NCBI GenBank assembly: GCA_018712435.1
Contig: DVGZ01000073.1
Location: 1-64,000, forward strand
Reading direction: 5' to 3'
From: Candidatus Caccousia avicola
GTDB taxonomy: Bacteria > Bacillota > Clostridia > Oscillospirales > Acutalibacteraceae
Length of the DNA: 64,000 nucleotides
Positions 19,087 to 28,533 of the stretch are shown piece after piece. The position numbers and the translations under genes are program-made. Position 1 is the first letter of the stretch. Each line of letters begins with the position of its first letter. A model generated the notes under the pieces. That model saw only the letters and a list, made by a program, of their open reading frames with translations, had not been told where the DNA came from and ran no database searches.

Positions 19087-19236
19087 GAAATTCCATCTCC
19101 TTTTGGGGGCAGGGAAGCTGCCCGGATTCTGCTTTCCATTTTATATGATGGAACGGCAGAAAAATATAAGAAATGCGGGATAATTTCTTCTCTTTTCGTT
19201 TACACTATCGGCAGAACACGCAGAGGATGTGACACA

Positions 19237-20517
19237 ATGACAGGAAAGAGAAGGAATCGAATTCGTATGATGACATTTCTTGCGGCGGCGTTTCTCGTTC
19301 TGGCAGGCACGACGATCAGCGGGTATGTGGAGGCGGCGCGCCTGCGCCGGGATCTGCAATATACCTACGATCGGGCGCTCGGTGATCTGAACGACTGCGT
19401 GGCCTCCATGCAGGTCACGCTGGAAAAGAGCCTGTATGCCAACACGCCCACCCAGCAGAACGGCCTGGCCGCGCGGGTGATGCGCGAGGCCAGCATGGCG
19501 AAGGGAGCGCTGGCGGTGCTTCCGGTTTCGGATGGATCGCTTTTTGAGGCGAGCCGCTTTATCACGCAGGCGGGAGACTTTGCCATGAGCCTTTCCGCGC
19601 GGATTTCGGCGGGCGGGACGATCACGCAGGAGGAATATGAATCGCTTCGGCAGCTGGGGGAATATGCCTCGCGGCTTCAGGAAAGCCTGCGCACGGCGGA
19701 TCCCGATTTCAGCAGCGGCAACAGCAATAATTTCAAAGAGACAACCGATCAGTTCACGGATTACCCCACTCTGATCTATGACGGCCCGTTCTCCGATCAT
19801 ATCGCACAGAAGCAGCCGGTTTTCCTTGAGGGCAAGGAGGAGATCCCGCAGGGCAATGCACAGATGAACGCGGCTGATTTTCTCGGGATCGGGCAGGATC
19901 AGCTGCGCCACGACGGCGACACGGCGGGAAATCTGGCGACGTATAACTTCTCCGGCGAAACGCAGCGCATCACGGTGTCGCGTCTCGGCGGATACGTCGT
20001 TTCGCTGATCGACTCGCGCGAGATCGGGGAAAGCGTTCTGTCGGAGGAGGAGGCCAAGCAGGCCGCCGCCGAATTCCTGGAGAGCCGGGGGATCGAGAAT
20101 ATGCGGGAAAGCTATTACGCGCTCAGCGACGGAGTGTGTACCATCAACTATGCGTATGAGCAGGATGGCGTTCTCTGCTATCCCGACTTGATCAAAGTGT
20201 CCGTCGCTCTGGACGACGGTTCGATTGTGGAATATGACGCTTCCGGATTCCTGATGAACCATCAGGACCAGCGGGAGCTGAACGCTCAGAAGCTGACGGC
20301 GGATCAGGCGCGGGAGAGCGTCAGCCCCGCCCTGACCCCGGACGAGGGACGCCCGGCCCTCATTCCGACAGCAGGGCTCAACGAGGTGCTGACGTATGAA
20401 TTTTTATGCGAAGGGGAAAATGGCGAGCAGGTGTTGGTCTATATCAATGCCGACACCGGCTATGAGGAGCAGATCCTGATCCTCCTGCGCACGGACAACG
20501 GCATTTTGACACGCTGA
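19237..20517 (+). CDS. ypeB: Germination protein YpeB-like
   Basis: N-terminal TM then LRRDLQYTYDRALGDLNDCVASMQVTLEKSLYANTPTQQNGLAARVMREASMAKGAL..; PepSY-like C-terminal repeats. Confidence 0.85.
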   Translation: MTGKRRNRIRMMTFLAAAFLVLAGTTISGYVEAARLRRDLQYTYDRALGDLNDCVASMQVTLEKSLYANTPTQQNGLAARVMREASMAKGALAVLPVSDGSLFEASRFITQAGDFAMSLSARISAGGTITQEEYESLRQLGEYASRLQESLRTADPDFSSGNSNNFKETTDQFTDYPTLIYDGPFSDHIAQKQPVFLEGKEEIPQGNAQMNAADFLGIGQDQLRHDGDTAGNLATYNFSGETQRITVSRLGGYVVSLIDSREIGESVLSEEEAKQAAAEFLESRGIENMRESYYALSDGVCTINYAYEQDGVLCYPDLIKVSVALDDGSIVEYDASGFLMNHQDQRELNAQKLTADQARESVSPALTPDEGRPALIPTAGLNEVLTYEFLCEGENGEQVLVYINADTGYEEQILILLRTDNGILTR

Positions 20518-20725
20518 TAAGCGCCCCGCTTGCCTTTCGGGCGGCGGGGCTTTATCTTTGCGGGGAAAAATTTTTCCGTTTTCCGATTGACCGCGGGGAC
20601 CGGACTTGCTATGATGAAAAAAGACTCCCGCGTTTTTTGCCTTTCCTGATACAAATTCGGAGCATTCCCGCTGCCGGGGCATAACACGGGCGCCGAATTT
20701 TTGCCATGGCAAGGTGGTCTGACTT

Positions 20726-21100
20726 ATGAGTATCATTGTGCAAATCGGTATCTTTTTCCTGATCTGTCTGGCCGGGGAGCTGTTTTCCGCGATGCTTCCC
20801 ATCCCCATTCCGGGAAGCATCATCGCGATGCTGCTGCTGTTCCTGTGTCTGCTTTTCAAGCTGATCAAGCCGGAGCACATTGAGAAGAAGTCGGATTTTC
20901 TGCTGGGAAATATGGCGTTTTTCTTCATCCCGGCGGGTGTGGGAATTTTGGAACAGTTTCCCCTGCTCCTGCAAAATCTGCTGCCGCTCGCGGTGATCTG
21001 CGTGGTATCCACGATCCTGACCTTTGGCGCGGCCTCCGGTACGGTGCGGCTGGTGCTGTGGCTCCAGAACAGAAAGGGGGACGAGCATCATGAGTCATGA
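20726..21100 (+). CDS. CidA/LrgA family protein
   Basis: IGIFFLICLAGELFSAMLPIPIPGSIIAMLLLFLCLLFKLIKPEHI. Confidence 0.92.
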   Translation: MSIIVQIGIFFLICLAGELFSAMLPIPIPGSIIAMLLLFLCLLFKLIKPEHIEKKSDFLLGNMAFFFIPAGVGILEQFPLLLQNLLPLAVICVVSTILTFGAASGTVRLVLWLQNRKGDEHHES

Positions 21101-21788
21101 GCTTCTGATGGAGCTGACCAGCTCCCCCATGTTCGGTGTGGCGCTTTGCATCGTCACCTTCGCGGCAGGCGTTTTTCTCAATAAAAAGCTGCGTTCTCCG
21201 ATCGTCAATCCGCTTTTGATCGCCATCGGGCTGACGATTGTGGTGCTGGAGGTTTTTGGAATCCCTCTTTCCAATTTTGACGAGGGCGGAGACTTTATCT
21301 CCATGTTTCTCGGGCCCGCCACGGCGGCGCTGGCGCTGTCGATCTACCGTCAGCTGGATCTGCTGAAAAAGAACTTTCTTCCGATTTTGCTCGGGTGTCT
21401 GGCGGGCTGTGTGACCTCGATGGGCAGCGTTTGGGTGATGTGCCGGCTGTTCGGGCTGGACAAAGCTCTCACGGCCTCCCTTCTGCCGAAGTCCGTGACA
21501 ACCCCGATTGCCATGGAGATTTCGGAGCAAGCGGGCGGGACTGTTCCCATCACCGTCGCGATGGTGGTGATCACCGGCATTTTGGGAGCGGTGGCCGCGC
21601 CGCTGCTTCTGAAGCTTTTCCGGGTGAAAAACCCGATCGCCGCGGGCGTGGGATTGGGAGCCGCGAGCCACGCGGTCGGCACCTCCAAAGCGCTTGAATT
21701 GGGCGAGGTGGAAGGCGCGATGAGCGGAATCTCCCTCTCTATTTCCGGTATCCTGACGGTGATCCTCTCGCTGTTTTTGAAGCTTTGA
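21090..21788 (+). CDS. LrgB family protein
   Basis: LLPKSVTTPIAMEISEQAGG, GLGAASHAVGTSKALELGEVEGAMSG. Confidence 0.94.
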   Translation: MSHELLMELTSSPMFGVALCIVTFAAGVFLNKKLRSPIVNPLLIAIGLTIVVLEVFGIPLSNFDEGGDFISMFLGPATAALALSIYRQLDLLKKNFLPILLGCLAGCVTSMGSVWVMCRLFGLDKALTASLLPKSVTTPIAMEISEQAGGTVPITVAMVVITGILGAVAAPLLLKLFRVKNPIAAGVGLGAASHAVGTSKALELGEVEGAMSGISLSISGILTVILSLFLKL

Positions 21789-21821
21789 GCGTTACGGCCG
21801 CCCGCAATCACGCGGGCGGAT

Positions 21822-22157
21822 TCAAGGCGGCCTTTCCGTCTTTTTCCAGCAAACGGCGGTACAGGCGAGAATTTCGCACGACGCGGGCACAAAGGCCATC
21901 AGCACGGCGGGACGGCCCACCCGTTTGAGATCGGAGAGGTCGAGGGAAAGCCCGGCTTTGAGCAGGATGATGATCAGGGCCATCTCGCGCAGATCGGCGG
22001 AGATCGAAAGGATCGATGGATCGAGCAGATTGAGCGCGTAAGGGCCGAGCACAATCCCGATCGCCAGCATCCCGAGAATCCGGGGAATGTGCAGGAACTG
22101 GCAAAGGGCGGCGGCGGCCAGTCCGGCCAGGAAAACGAACGCGAGCGAGGTGAGCAT
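21822..22157 (-). pseudogene. N-terminal fragment of a cation:proton antiporter (CPA-type), truncated
   Basis: MLTSLAFVFLAGLAAAALCQFLHIPRILGMLAIGIVLGPYALNLLDPSILSISADLREMALIIILLKAGLSLDLSDL...then stop after ~111 aa. Confidence 0.75.
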
Positions 22158-22183
22158 GGCGGTTCCTCCTTGTTTTGGACAGC

Positions 22184-22273
22184 AAAAAAGGCTGACAACT
22201 TCTGCGGCATAAGCACAGAAGTCATCAGCCTGTTCGGCGGTTCCGGTTTCCCGGGGGAGATCTTCATTCCCCG
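22184..22273 (-). ncRNA. Fluoride (crcB-motif) riboswitch with terminator expression platform
   Basis: Minus strand GGGGAATGAAGATCTCCCCCGGGAAACCGGAACCGCCGAACAGGCTGATGACTTCTG matches crcB signature (GGnGATG..CTCC..AACCGCC..GCTGATGAC); 3' part forms GGCTGATGACTTCTGTGC/GCAGAAGTTGTCAGCC-TTTTTT. Confidence 0.85.
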
Positions 22274-22287
22274 TTATTCTGCCCTTC

Positions 22288-22316
22288 ATCATAGTCCGTT
22301 TTTTCCGCGTTGTCAA
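22288..22316 (-). promoter_or_regulatory. Promoter of the riboswitch transcript
   Basis: TTGACA-17 bp-TATGAT on the minus strand. Confidence 0.75.
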
Positions 22317-22387
22317 GGGGGAAGGTTGCTTTTTGCACCGTTCTCTTTTATAATGGGGACACAGAAAACAGCAGAGGGGGAACGAAG

Positions 22388-22630
22388 ATGAAGCGTAATC
22401 TTGACCGGATGATGGATGTCAAAAAGAAGCAGCGGGAGGAGCGAAACCGCCGTCTTCCGCCGGAAAACCCGGATGAAGTGGAAATCCCGATGGAGCTGCC
22501 GCTTCATCAGCCGCTCAATACGGCGAAAAGCGTGTTCGACGAGGGACTGGAGCGTCGCTTCGGCGGGATCAATACCGCACCGTCCATCTTTGACAGCACC
22601 GCCGTGTTTCACACAAGTAAGAAGCAATAG
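22388..22630 (+). CDS. Small hypothetical protein
   Basis: 80 aa MKRNLDRMMDVKKKQREERNRRLPPENPDEVEIPMELP..; gagggg RBS-like sequence. Confidence 0.6.
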   Translation: MKRNLDRMMDVKKKQREERNRRLPPENPDEVEIPMELPLHQPLNTAKSVFDEGLERRFGGINTAPSIFDSTAVFHTSKKQ

Positions 22631-22653
22631 AAACCAATGGGAGGAATTCCGGT

Positions 22654-23454
22654 ATGGACTTTGAACAGCTTGCCAAAATAGAGAATGAGAGCGAACGTGT
22701 CAACCGAACGTACGATATCTTCCACGAGGACAGCAGGCTGAATCATTCCAAAGCCGCGCGGGTTGAATTTCTGACCACCGTTCGCTATATCGAGCGTTAC
22801 CTGAAAGAGGGCGACAGAATCCTGGATATCGGCGCGGGTGCGGGCGAATACAGCTTTTACTTTGCCCGCAAGGGATATGATGTGTCGGCGCTGGAACTGG
22901 CCGACGCCAATATTGCCGCGTTCCGCAAAAAGCTTACGCCCGAAGACAGGATCGACCTTGTGCAGGGCAATGCGCTGGATCTTTCCCGCTATGCGGACAA
23001 GTCCTTTGATATCGTCCTTCTGTTTGGTCCGCTGTATCATTTGAAACAGAATTCGGACAAGCAGAGATGCATCCGCGAAGCAAAGCGCGTCTGCAAAGAC
23101 GGCGGCAAGATCTTCTTTGCTTTTATTGCCAACGACTTTGTTTTTCTCACCGAGCTGCAATACAATGCCCGTTACTTTTCAAACGGCGATTACGATAAGG
23201 AAACGTTTAAGCTCAACGATTTTCCGTTTGTATTCCACACGGTGGAGGATGCAAGGAAGCTTCTGGCAGACGGTGGAGTGAACGTGCTTCACGAGATTGC
23301 GTCTGACGGGGCGAGCGAGCTCATGGCGGCCAGAATCAACGAAATGAACGACGAGGACTATGCGCAGTATCTCCGGTATCATTTCTATCTCTGCGAAAAA
23401 CCGGAATTGCTTGGTATGACAAACCATTTACTGTTTGTAGGAGAAAAGAAATGA
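22654..23454 (+). CDS. Class I SAM-dependent methyltransferase
   Basis: DRILDIGAGAGEYSFYFARKGYDVSALELADANI motif I. Confidence 0.93.
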   Translation: MDFEQLAKIENESERVNRTYDIFHEDSRLNHSKAARVEFLTTVRYIERYLKEGDRILDIGAGAGEYSFYFARKGYDVSALELADANIAAFRKKLTPEDRIDLVQGNALDLSRYADKSFDIVLLFGPLYHLKQNSDKQRCIREAKRVCKDGGKIFFAFIANDFVFLTELQYNARYFSNGDYDKETFKLNDFPFVFHTVEDARKLLADGGVNVLHEIASDGASELMAARINEMNDEDYAQYLRYHFYLCEKPELLGMTNHLLFVGEKK

Positions 23455-23960
23455 CCAAAATCCAATATGAAAATTTAACCATCCGGCAAGCCGTGCCTGC
23501 CGACGCGAAACAGCTTGCCGCCTGGTGGAACGATGGCGCTGTGATGGCGCACGCGGGCTTCCCGAATGGTTTGGGAATCACCGAGGAAGAAGTCGTCCGG
23601 GGACTCGGCGGAGGGTCTTTGGTGATCGAGGAAAACGATCGTCTGATAGGGGAATGCAACTATCGCCAGACAGAGGAGGGCGTGGCGGAAATCGGCATCA
23701 AGATCTGCGAGACCGATTGCCAGAACCGTGGAGCGGGCCGCAAACTTTTGAGCATGCTGATCGGCTGGCTGTTCCAAAATGGCTATTCCAAAATCATCCT
23801 CGATACCAACGTAAAGAATACACGAGCACAGCACGTTTATGAATCCCTTGGGTTCCGCAAGGTGCGGACTAATGTGGACGCCTGGAAGGATCAGCTCGGG
23901 CAGCTGCAGTCTTCGATTGATTACGAGTTGACTCCGGCAGACTTTAACAGTTCTCTTTGA
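23451..23960 (+). CDS. GNAT family N-acetyltransferase
   Basis: LTIRQAVPADAKQLAAWWND.., QNRGAGRKLLSMLIGWLFQNGYSKIILDTNVKNTRAQHVYESLGFRKV. Confidence 0.92.
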   Translation: MTKIQYENLTIRQAVPADAKQLAAWWNDGAVMAHAGFPNGLGITEEEVVRGLGGGSLVIEENDRLIGECNYRQTEEGVAEIGIKICETDCQNRGAGRKLLSMLIGWLFQNGYSKIILDTNVKNTRAQHVYESLGFRKVRTNVDAWKDQLGQLQSSIDYELTPADFNSSL

Positions 23961-23976
23961 TTCCTTTGTAAACGGC

Positions 23977-24022
23977 AAACGGCCCCGCGGACGCCTTTTC
24001 GGCAGCCCGCGGGGCCGTTTTT
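23977..24022. terminator. Intrinsic terminator between convergent genes
   Basis: aaacggccccgcgg...ccgcggggccgttttt. Confidence 0.8.
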
Positions 24023-24037
24023 GTCTGTCGGGAGCGG

Positions 24038-26356
24038 TTACAGGACCTCGTCGGCGTACGGCTCAAAGTCGGAGCGCGTAAACACCTTGCCGGTCTTGAC
24101 GAATTCGTACCGGATGGCCTGCAAATAGTGGCGCATGTGCACCTGCTTTCCGTCGCCGTCGGAGGCCGCGAGGAAGGCGGCGTTCAGAATGCAGTTTTTG
24201 ATATTGCCGCCCACGAACTCAAAGCGATCCGCGAGGAAGCGCAGATCCACGTCGTCGGCCAGCGGGGTTCCTTTCGGGATCGTCGTTTTCCAGAGAATGT
24301 AGCGCGTTTCCGGATCCGGGAACTGGAACTCGACGATGAATTTCATGCGGCGGAAGAACGCCGGGTCAATGTTGTGCTTGTAGTTGGTGGCCAGCACGGA
24401 AACGCCGTCATACGCTTCGACCTCCTGCAAAAGCAGGGCGGTTTTGTTGTTGTTGCTGGCCTGGTTGCTGCCGCCGTCGTCGCTGCGCTTGGCAAAGAGG
24501 GTGTCGCATTCGTCGAAGAACAGCACGACGTTGCACTTTTTGGCTTCGCGGAAGATCATCGAGATGCTCTTTTCCGTTTCGCCGACATATTTGTCGATGA
24601 CCTTCGAGAGGTCGACGCGGTACAGTTCCAGATTCAGAGCGTTGGCAAGCACCTGCGCGCACATGGATTTACCGGTGCCGGGCGCGCCGAACAGCAGGAC
24701 GGAAAGGCCGCGTCCGTAGGGATATTTGCGGTTGTAATCCCACTGCTCGTACACCTGCTTGCGGTAGCGCATCTGATCGCAGGCGTGTTCCAATGCTTCG
24801 CGCTGGTCCTTCGACATGACAATGTCGTCCCAGGTGTAGGTGGCCTTGATCTTCGTGGCTTTTTTCGTCAGCTCGTGGCTCATCTGGTTGTAGCACGCCT
24901 GGAACAGGCACGAGCGCACAATGTTGATGTATTTGGCCATCGCGGACAGAGCCTTGGCCTGCCGCAGGGCGTTTTTGATCTTGCCGGGGGTGAAAAGGAA
25001 TTTCGTGGCCATTTCCTGCAAATCCACATCGTTGCACAGGACGTAATTCTGGGCGTAATGCCGCCACACGTTTTCGCGCTCCTGGTTGCTCGGCGTGGGG
25101 ATTTCCAGCTGGGTGAATTCGATTTTCGTCATCTCGCGCAGGGGCAGCTTGTCGAAGCTCACCGTGAAGGCGGTGATCCGGTGCTTGCCCAGCTTTTCAA
25201 ACGCGAGATCCATGTAGCCGAAGAATTTTTCCTTTTCCTCCTCGCGGTATTCAAGGTTGTCCAGACAGCAGCACGCGTCGAGAAGGATACACTCGCGGCA
25301 CACGCCCCAGAGAGCTTTTTCCACAAAAGAGAAGTCGTAGGCGAACAGCTTGCTGCCGTTGATGGAGACGCAGGAAAGACCGTGATCGGCGCAGAAATGA
25401 CGGATGGTGAATTTGCGCCCTGCGCCCTCGTCGCCATAGAGGGAGAACAGGCGCGTCCCGTCGTCGTAGGAGATGTTGAGCGCGTCAAGCACCTCGCGGT
25501 TGGCGATGAAGGGATCCAGCTCGCTCTGATCCGTGAGCAGGGAGAAGAAGCGGTCGTACGTCTCGTCGATCCGCTCGGGGTGCATGCCGAACAGGAAGTC
25601 GATCAGCCGCTTGTCGGGGGAGATCGGCGTGGAAAACGGCATGGCGTTGTCGATGCGGAGATCGATCACCGGGCGCAGCGTTTCAAGCGCCAGCGACATT
25701 TCCCCGTAAGCGGACGTCATCGAGAAGGAGGAGCCGAAATACACACGAGCCGCCGATTCCACCGTGGGCGTGGAGGTGGAGCCGTTCTGATTGATAATCT
25801 GGAAGATGGTTGCATAGTTTGTCTGTGTGGACGAGAGGATCGCGCAGGCAAAGCAGAAGGTGGTGAATTCGTCCATTTTAAGCTTTTCGCACAGCGCGTG
25901 GAGCGGCAGCGGCGTAACAGCCGGATCGGTGTGCGCCGCACGGCTGCGCACATAGGCCAGCATTTCCTGCACATTCGGCTGTTCCTGCGCGGGCTCCTCG
26001 TCCGTATCATCCTCCGGATCGGTCTGCGCGAAGCTGGCGAACAGATCCATCAGCTCGCTGTCCGTTTCCGCAAGCTCTCCCAAGCCCTCGTCCTCCTGCG
26101 CGGTCTCCTTCTCAACGGGGGTCGTGCGGCTCGCAAAGTCGGAGAGATGCTTTTCGCAGAGACTGTATGCCGTGTCAATGTCGGGATACAGGATGTTGCG
26201 GAAGCTTCCGTCCTCCCGGGCGAACAGGCTCATCAGGTTGCGAATGTAGCCGGAAAGCTGCAAATCCACGCAGGAGAACAGGTAGTCGGTGTATTCGCTG
26301 TAGCTCTGAAAGGGCAGTTCCTTGGTCTCGGGGGAAAATACGGCGGTCAGGTTCAT
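24038..26356 (-). CDS. AAA+ ATPase of contractile injection systems (Afp15-like)
   Basis: LLFGAPGTGKSMCAQVLANAL (Walker A), VVLFFDECDTLFAKR (Walker B), RRMKFIVEFQFPDPETR; divergent from the CIS structural operon. Confidence 0.88.
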   Translation of the reverse strand: MNLTAVFSPETKELPFQSYSEYTDYLFSCVDLQLSGYIRNLMSLFAREDGSFRNILYPDIDTAYSLCEKHLSDFASRTTPVEKETAQEDEGLGELAETDSELMDLFASFAQTDPEDDTDEEPAQEQPNVQEMLAYVRSRAAHTDPAVTPLPLHALCEKLKMDEFTTFCFACAILSSTQTNYATIFQIINQNGSTSTPTVESAARVYFGSSFSMTSAYGEMSLALETLRPVIDLRIDNAMPFSTPISPDKRLIDFLFGMHPERIDETYDRFFSLLTDQSELDPFIANREVLDALNISYDDGTRLFSLYGDEGAGRKFTIRHFCADHGLSCVSINGSKLFAYDFSFVEKALWGVCRECILLDACCCLDNLEYREEEKEKFFGYMDLAFEKLGKHRITAFTVSFDKLPLREMTKIEFTQLEIPTPSNQERENVWRHYAQNYVLCNDVDLQEMATKFLFTPGKIKNALRQAKALSAMAKYINIVRSCLFQACYNQMSHELTKKATKIKATYTWDDIVMSKDQREALEHACDQMRYRKQVYEQWDYNRKYPYGRGLSVLLFGAPGTGKSMCAQVLANALNLELYRVDLSKVIDKYVGETEKSISMIFREAKKCNVVLFFDECDTLFAKRSDDGGSNQASNNNKTALLLQEVEAYDGVSVLATNYKHNIDPAFFRRMKFIVEFQFPDPETRYILWKTTIPKGTPLADDVDLRFLADRFEFVGGNIKNCILNAAFLAASDGDGKQVHMRHYLQAIRYEFVKTGKVFTRSDFEPYADEVL

Positions 26357-27081
26357 AGGGATTCTCCTTCCGTGTTCTGCGTGTCGTGAAAGACATAGCC
26401 GGCGCCGCGCACGGTGCGGATTACGCCGGTGCGGTCCGCTCCAATCTTTTTCCGCAGGCTCGAAATATGGACCATCACAGTTCGCGTGTCTCCGAAACTG
26501 CTCGAATTCCAGACGTTTTCATAGAGCTCGTCGTACAGCAGCAGAGTGTCGGGATGCCGGACCAGATAAAGCAGTAAATCGTATTCAATGTTGGAAAGCG
26601 GCACGACAGTTCCGTCCCGGCGCACCTCCCGCAGATCGGTGTCGATCGTGAAGGTGCTGAATTCATACAGATGGGGCTTTTCCTGTTTCTTCCGGTGGGC
26701 TTCATACGCTTCGCGCTTGCGCAGGTTTGCCTGGATCCGCGCGAGCAGCTCCACATGCTTGAAAGGCTTCACCATATAATCATCGCCGCCGTGCTCCAGC
26801 GCGGAGATGATGCTGCTGCTGTCGTCAAGACAGCTCAGGAAAATGATGGGGCACAAGCCGTCCTTTTCCCGGATCAGCGGACAGAGAGAGTTTCCTTTTC
26901 CGTCCGGGAGAAGGGAGTCCAGAAGGACGAGCTGATAGGCCGTCTGGTTCAGCAGCGAGACAGCCTGTGCACAGGTGGAAGCGATGTCCACGGTGTAGCC
27001 CGCGTGCGTCAGGAAAATTTCTGTGATGTGAGCCAGATCACAGTCGTCCTCAACGAGTAAGATACGATTCAAAGCCTTCAT
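26353..27081 (-). CDS. OmpR/PhoB-family response regulator
   Basis: ILLVEDDCDLAHITEIFLTHAGYTVDIAST; winged helix ..SNIEYDLLLYLVRHPDTLLLYDELYENVWNSSSFGDTRTVMVHISSLRKKIGA; 4-bp ATGA overlap with the ATPase gene. Confidence 0.93.
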   Translation of the reverse strand: MKALNRILLVEDDCDLAHITEIFLTHAGYTVDIASTCAQAVSLLNQTAYQLVLLDSLLPDGKGNSLCPLIREKDGLCPIIFLSCLDDSSSIISALEHGGDDYMVKPFKHVELLARIQANLRKREAYEAHRKKQEKPHLYEFSTFTIDTDLREVRRDGTVVPLSNIEYDLLLYLVRHPDTLLLYDELYENVWNSSSFGDTRTVMVHISSLRKKIGADRTGVIRTVRGAGYVFHDTQNTEGESL

Positions 27082-27249
27082 TTCCTTTCTGTATGCACAA
27101 ATCGTGCACAGACCGGCGATTGCTTTCCCGGCACGGGCCGGAAGTTTCGCCGGGACGCTATCATGTAAATTGTAGCATGCCGGTATTTTGGTGTCAAACA
27201 GACGCGGACCCAAATTCAGGCTGGAGTGACGAAAAACGGGAAAAATGCT

Positions 27250-27278
27250 TTGCCAAATAAGCGAAGAAACGGTATAAT
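27250..27278 (+). promoter_or_regulatory. Promoter of the histidine kinase gene
   Basis: TTGCCA-17 bp-TATAAT. Confidence 0.7.
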
Positions 27279-27323
27279 AGTCAGGAAAGAACACGAAAAC
27301 AGTCGAGCAGGGAGAGTGAGAGG

Positions 27324-28316
27324 ATGAAAAAAAACCGGTTTCCCTTTCTGGAAGCGGCGGCGATCGCGGCGGCTGGGACCGGCGCACTCCTTCCCTCCCT
27401 TCCTTATGGCGGCCGCATCGGTCTGGTTCTGCTTGCCGTGCTTCTGGCGGCGGGAGACATCGTGCTGCGCATGCGATTGGAAGCGCAGCAGGAAAACAGG
27501 CTGAGCGCGGTGGAGCAGCGTGTGCAGGAAGCGCAGCGCCAGGGGGAAGCGGCCAGCGGGCGCATCCGCGAGGAGGCCGAGGAGTATCAGAAGAAAACAA
27601 AGGAAAAGTTGGCGGCTTTTTACAGCAAAGTCTCCCACAGCCTGCGGATTCCGATTTCGGTCATCCAGGGATATGCCGATCTTTTGGAGAGCGGCCTGAT
27701 TCAGGATGAAAACGTCCGGCATGAGTATCTGAGCAAAATCCGGGAGCGCACGGAGTACATGAACAACGCGCTCGGACAGCTTCTCACTGAGGCCAGACTG
27801 CAAGCGGATTTCAGCATCGGATTGTGGGAGCATTTTGATCTCCTGGAGCTTTTGCAGAAGGTGATCTCCGACATGGAGGACGCGGCGCAGAAGCTGGGCA
27901 TTCGCATCGAGCTGTCTTCCGAATTGCGGAGGCTGCCGTTTGAGGGCGATCGCACGCGTCTGACGCGCTCCTTTTACAATATTTTGGAAAACAGCCTCAA
28001 ATACATGAATACAGCCGGAAAGATCACCGTGACGGTGTCCGTGGCGGACAACCAGGTGCTGATCGTGTTCAAGGACAGCGGCGCGGGGATGGAGCGCGAG
28101 GAGGCGGAGCACATCTTCGAGCTGAATTACCGCGGCTCCAACAGTGTGCAGGGAAACGGGATGGGGCTGTACCTCGTCTACGTCACCGCGATTGCGCACC
28201 ATGGAAGCGTTACCGCGCGCAGCAGCCCGGGAAACGGTATGACCATCCTGATGCTGCTTCCGATTTCCCAGCAGGAGTTTTCTTCCCCGCCCGCCGGGGA
28301 CAGTCCGGCGGAATGA
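27324..28316 (+). CDS. Sensor histidine kinase (short TM region, HisKA, HATPase)
   Basis: FYSKVSHSLRIPISVIQGYADLLESGLI (H-box), NILENSLKYMNTAGKITV (N-box), VFKDSGAGMEREEAEHIFE, GNGMGLYLV. Confidence 0.92.
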   Translation: MKKNRFPFLEAAAIAAAGTGALLPSLPYGGRIGLVLLAVLLAAGDIVLRMRLEAQQENRLSAVEQRVQEAQRQGEAASGRIREEAEEYQKKTKEKLAAFYSKVSHSLRIPISVIQGYADLLESGLIQDENVRHEYLSKIRERTEYMNNALGQLLTEARLQADFSIGLWEHFDLLELLQKVISDMEDAAQKLGIRIELSSELRRLPFEGDRTRLTRSFYNILENSLKYMNTAGKITVTVSVADNQVLIVFKDSGAGMEREEAEHIFELNYRGSNSVQGNGMGLYLVYVTAIAHHGSVTARSSPGNGMTILMLLPISQQEFSSPPAGDSPAE

Positions 28317-28376
28317 TATGATAATAGAATAAAGTATAGCACAGCGGGAAGGGGGAGCGGCGGCGCGGAAAAATTC

Positions 28377-28468
28377 TTTAGAAAAGTTTTAGAAATGCCT
28401 CGAAGTCAAGAGAACGGGGCGCATTTTAGAAAATCTTTAGAAAAAAAGAGAGAAATCTGTGATATGAT
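28377..28468 (+). promoter_or_regulatory. Putative activator-dependent CIS operon promoter: two pairs of TTTAGAAA direct repeats plus -10 TATGAT
   Basis: TTTAGAAA at 28377, 28388, 28425, 28436 (each pair exactly 11 bp apart); TATGAT at 28463-28468; no -35 match. Confidence 0.65.
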
Positions 28469-28533
28469 AGACGCAGAACGGAAATCGGTGTGCGAAAATC
28501 GCGCGTAAAAATATTTGGTGTGAGGTGTATGGC

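Noticed and set aside
20726-21788. lrgAB as a lysis cassette for the CIS
   Set aside because: Separate operon more than 2 kb outside the CIS locus; CidA/LrgA-LrgB pairs are common housekeeping transport/autolysis genes.
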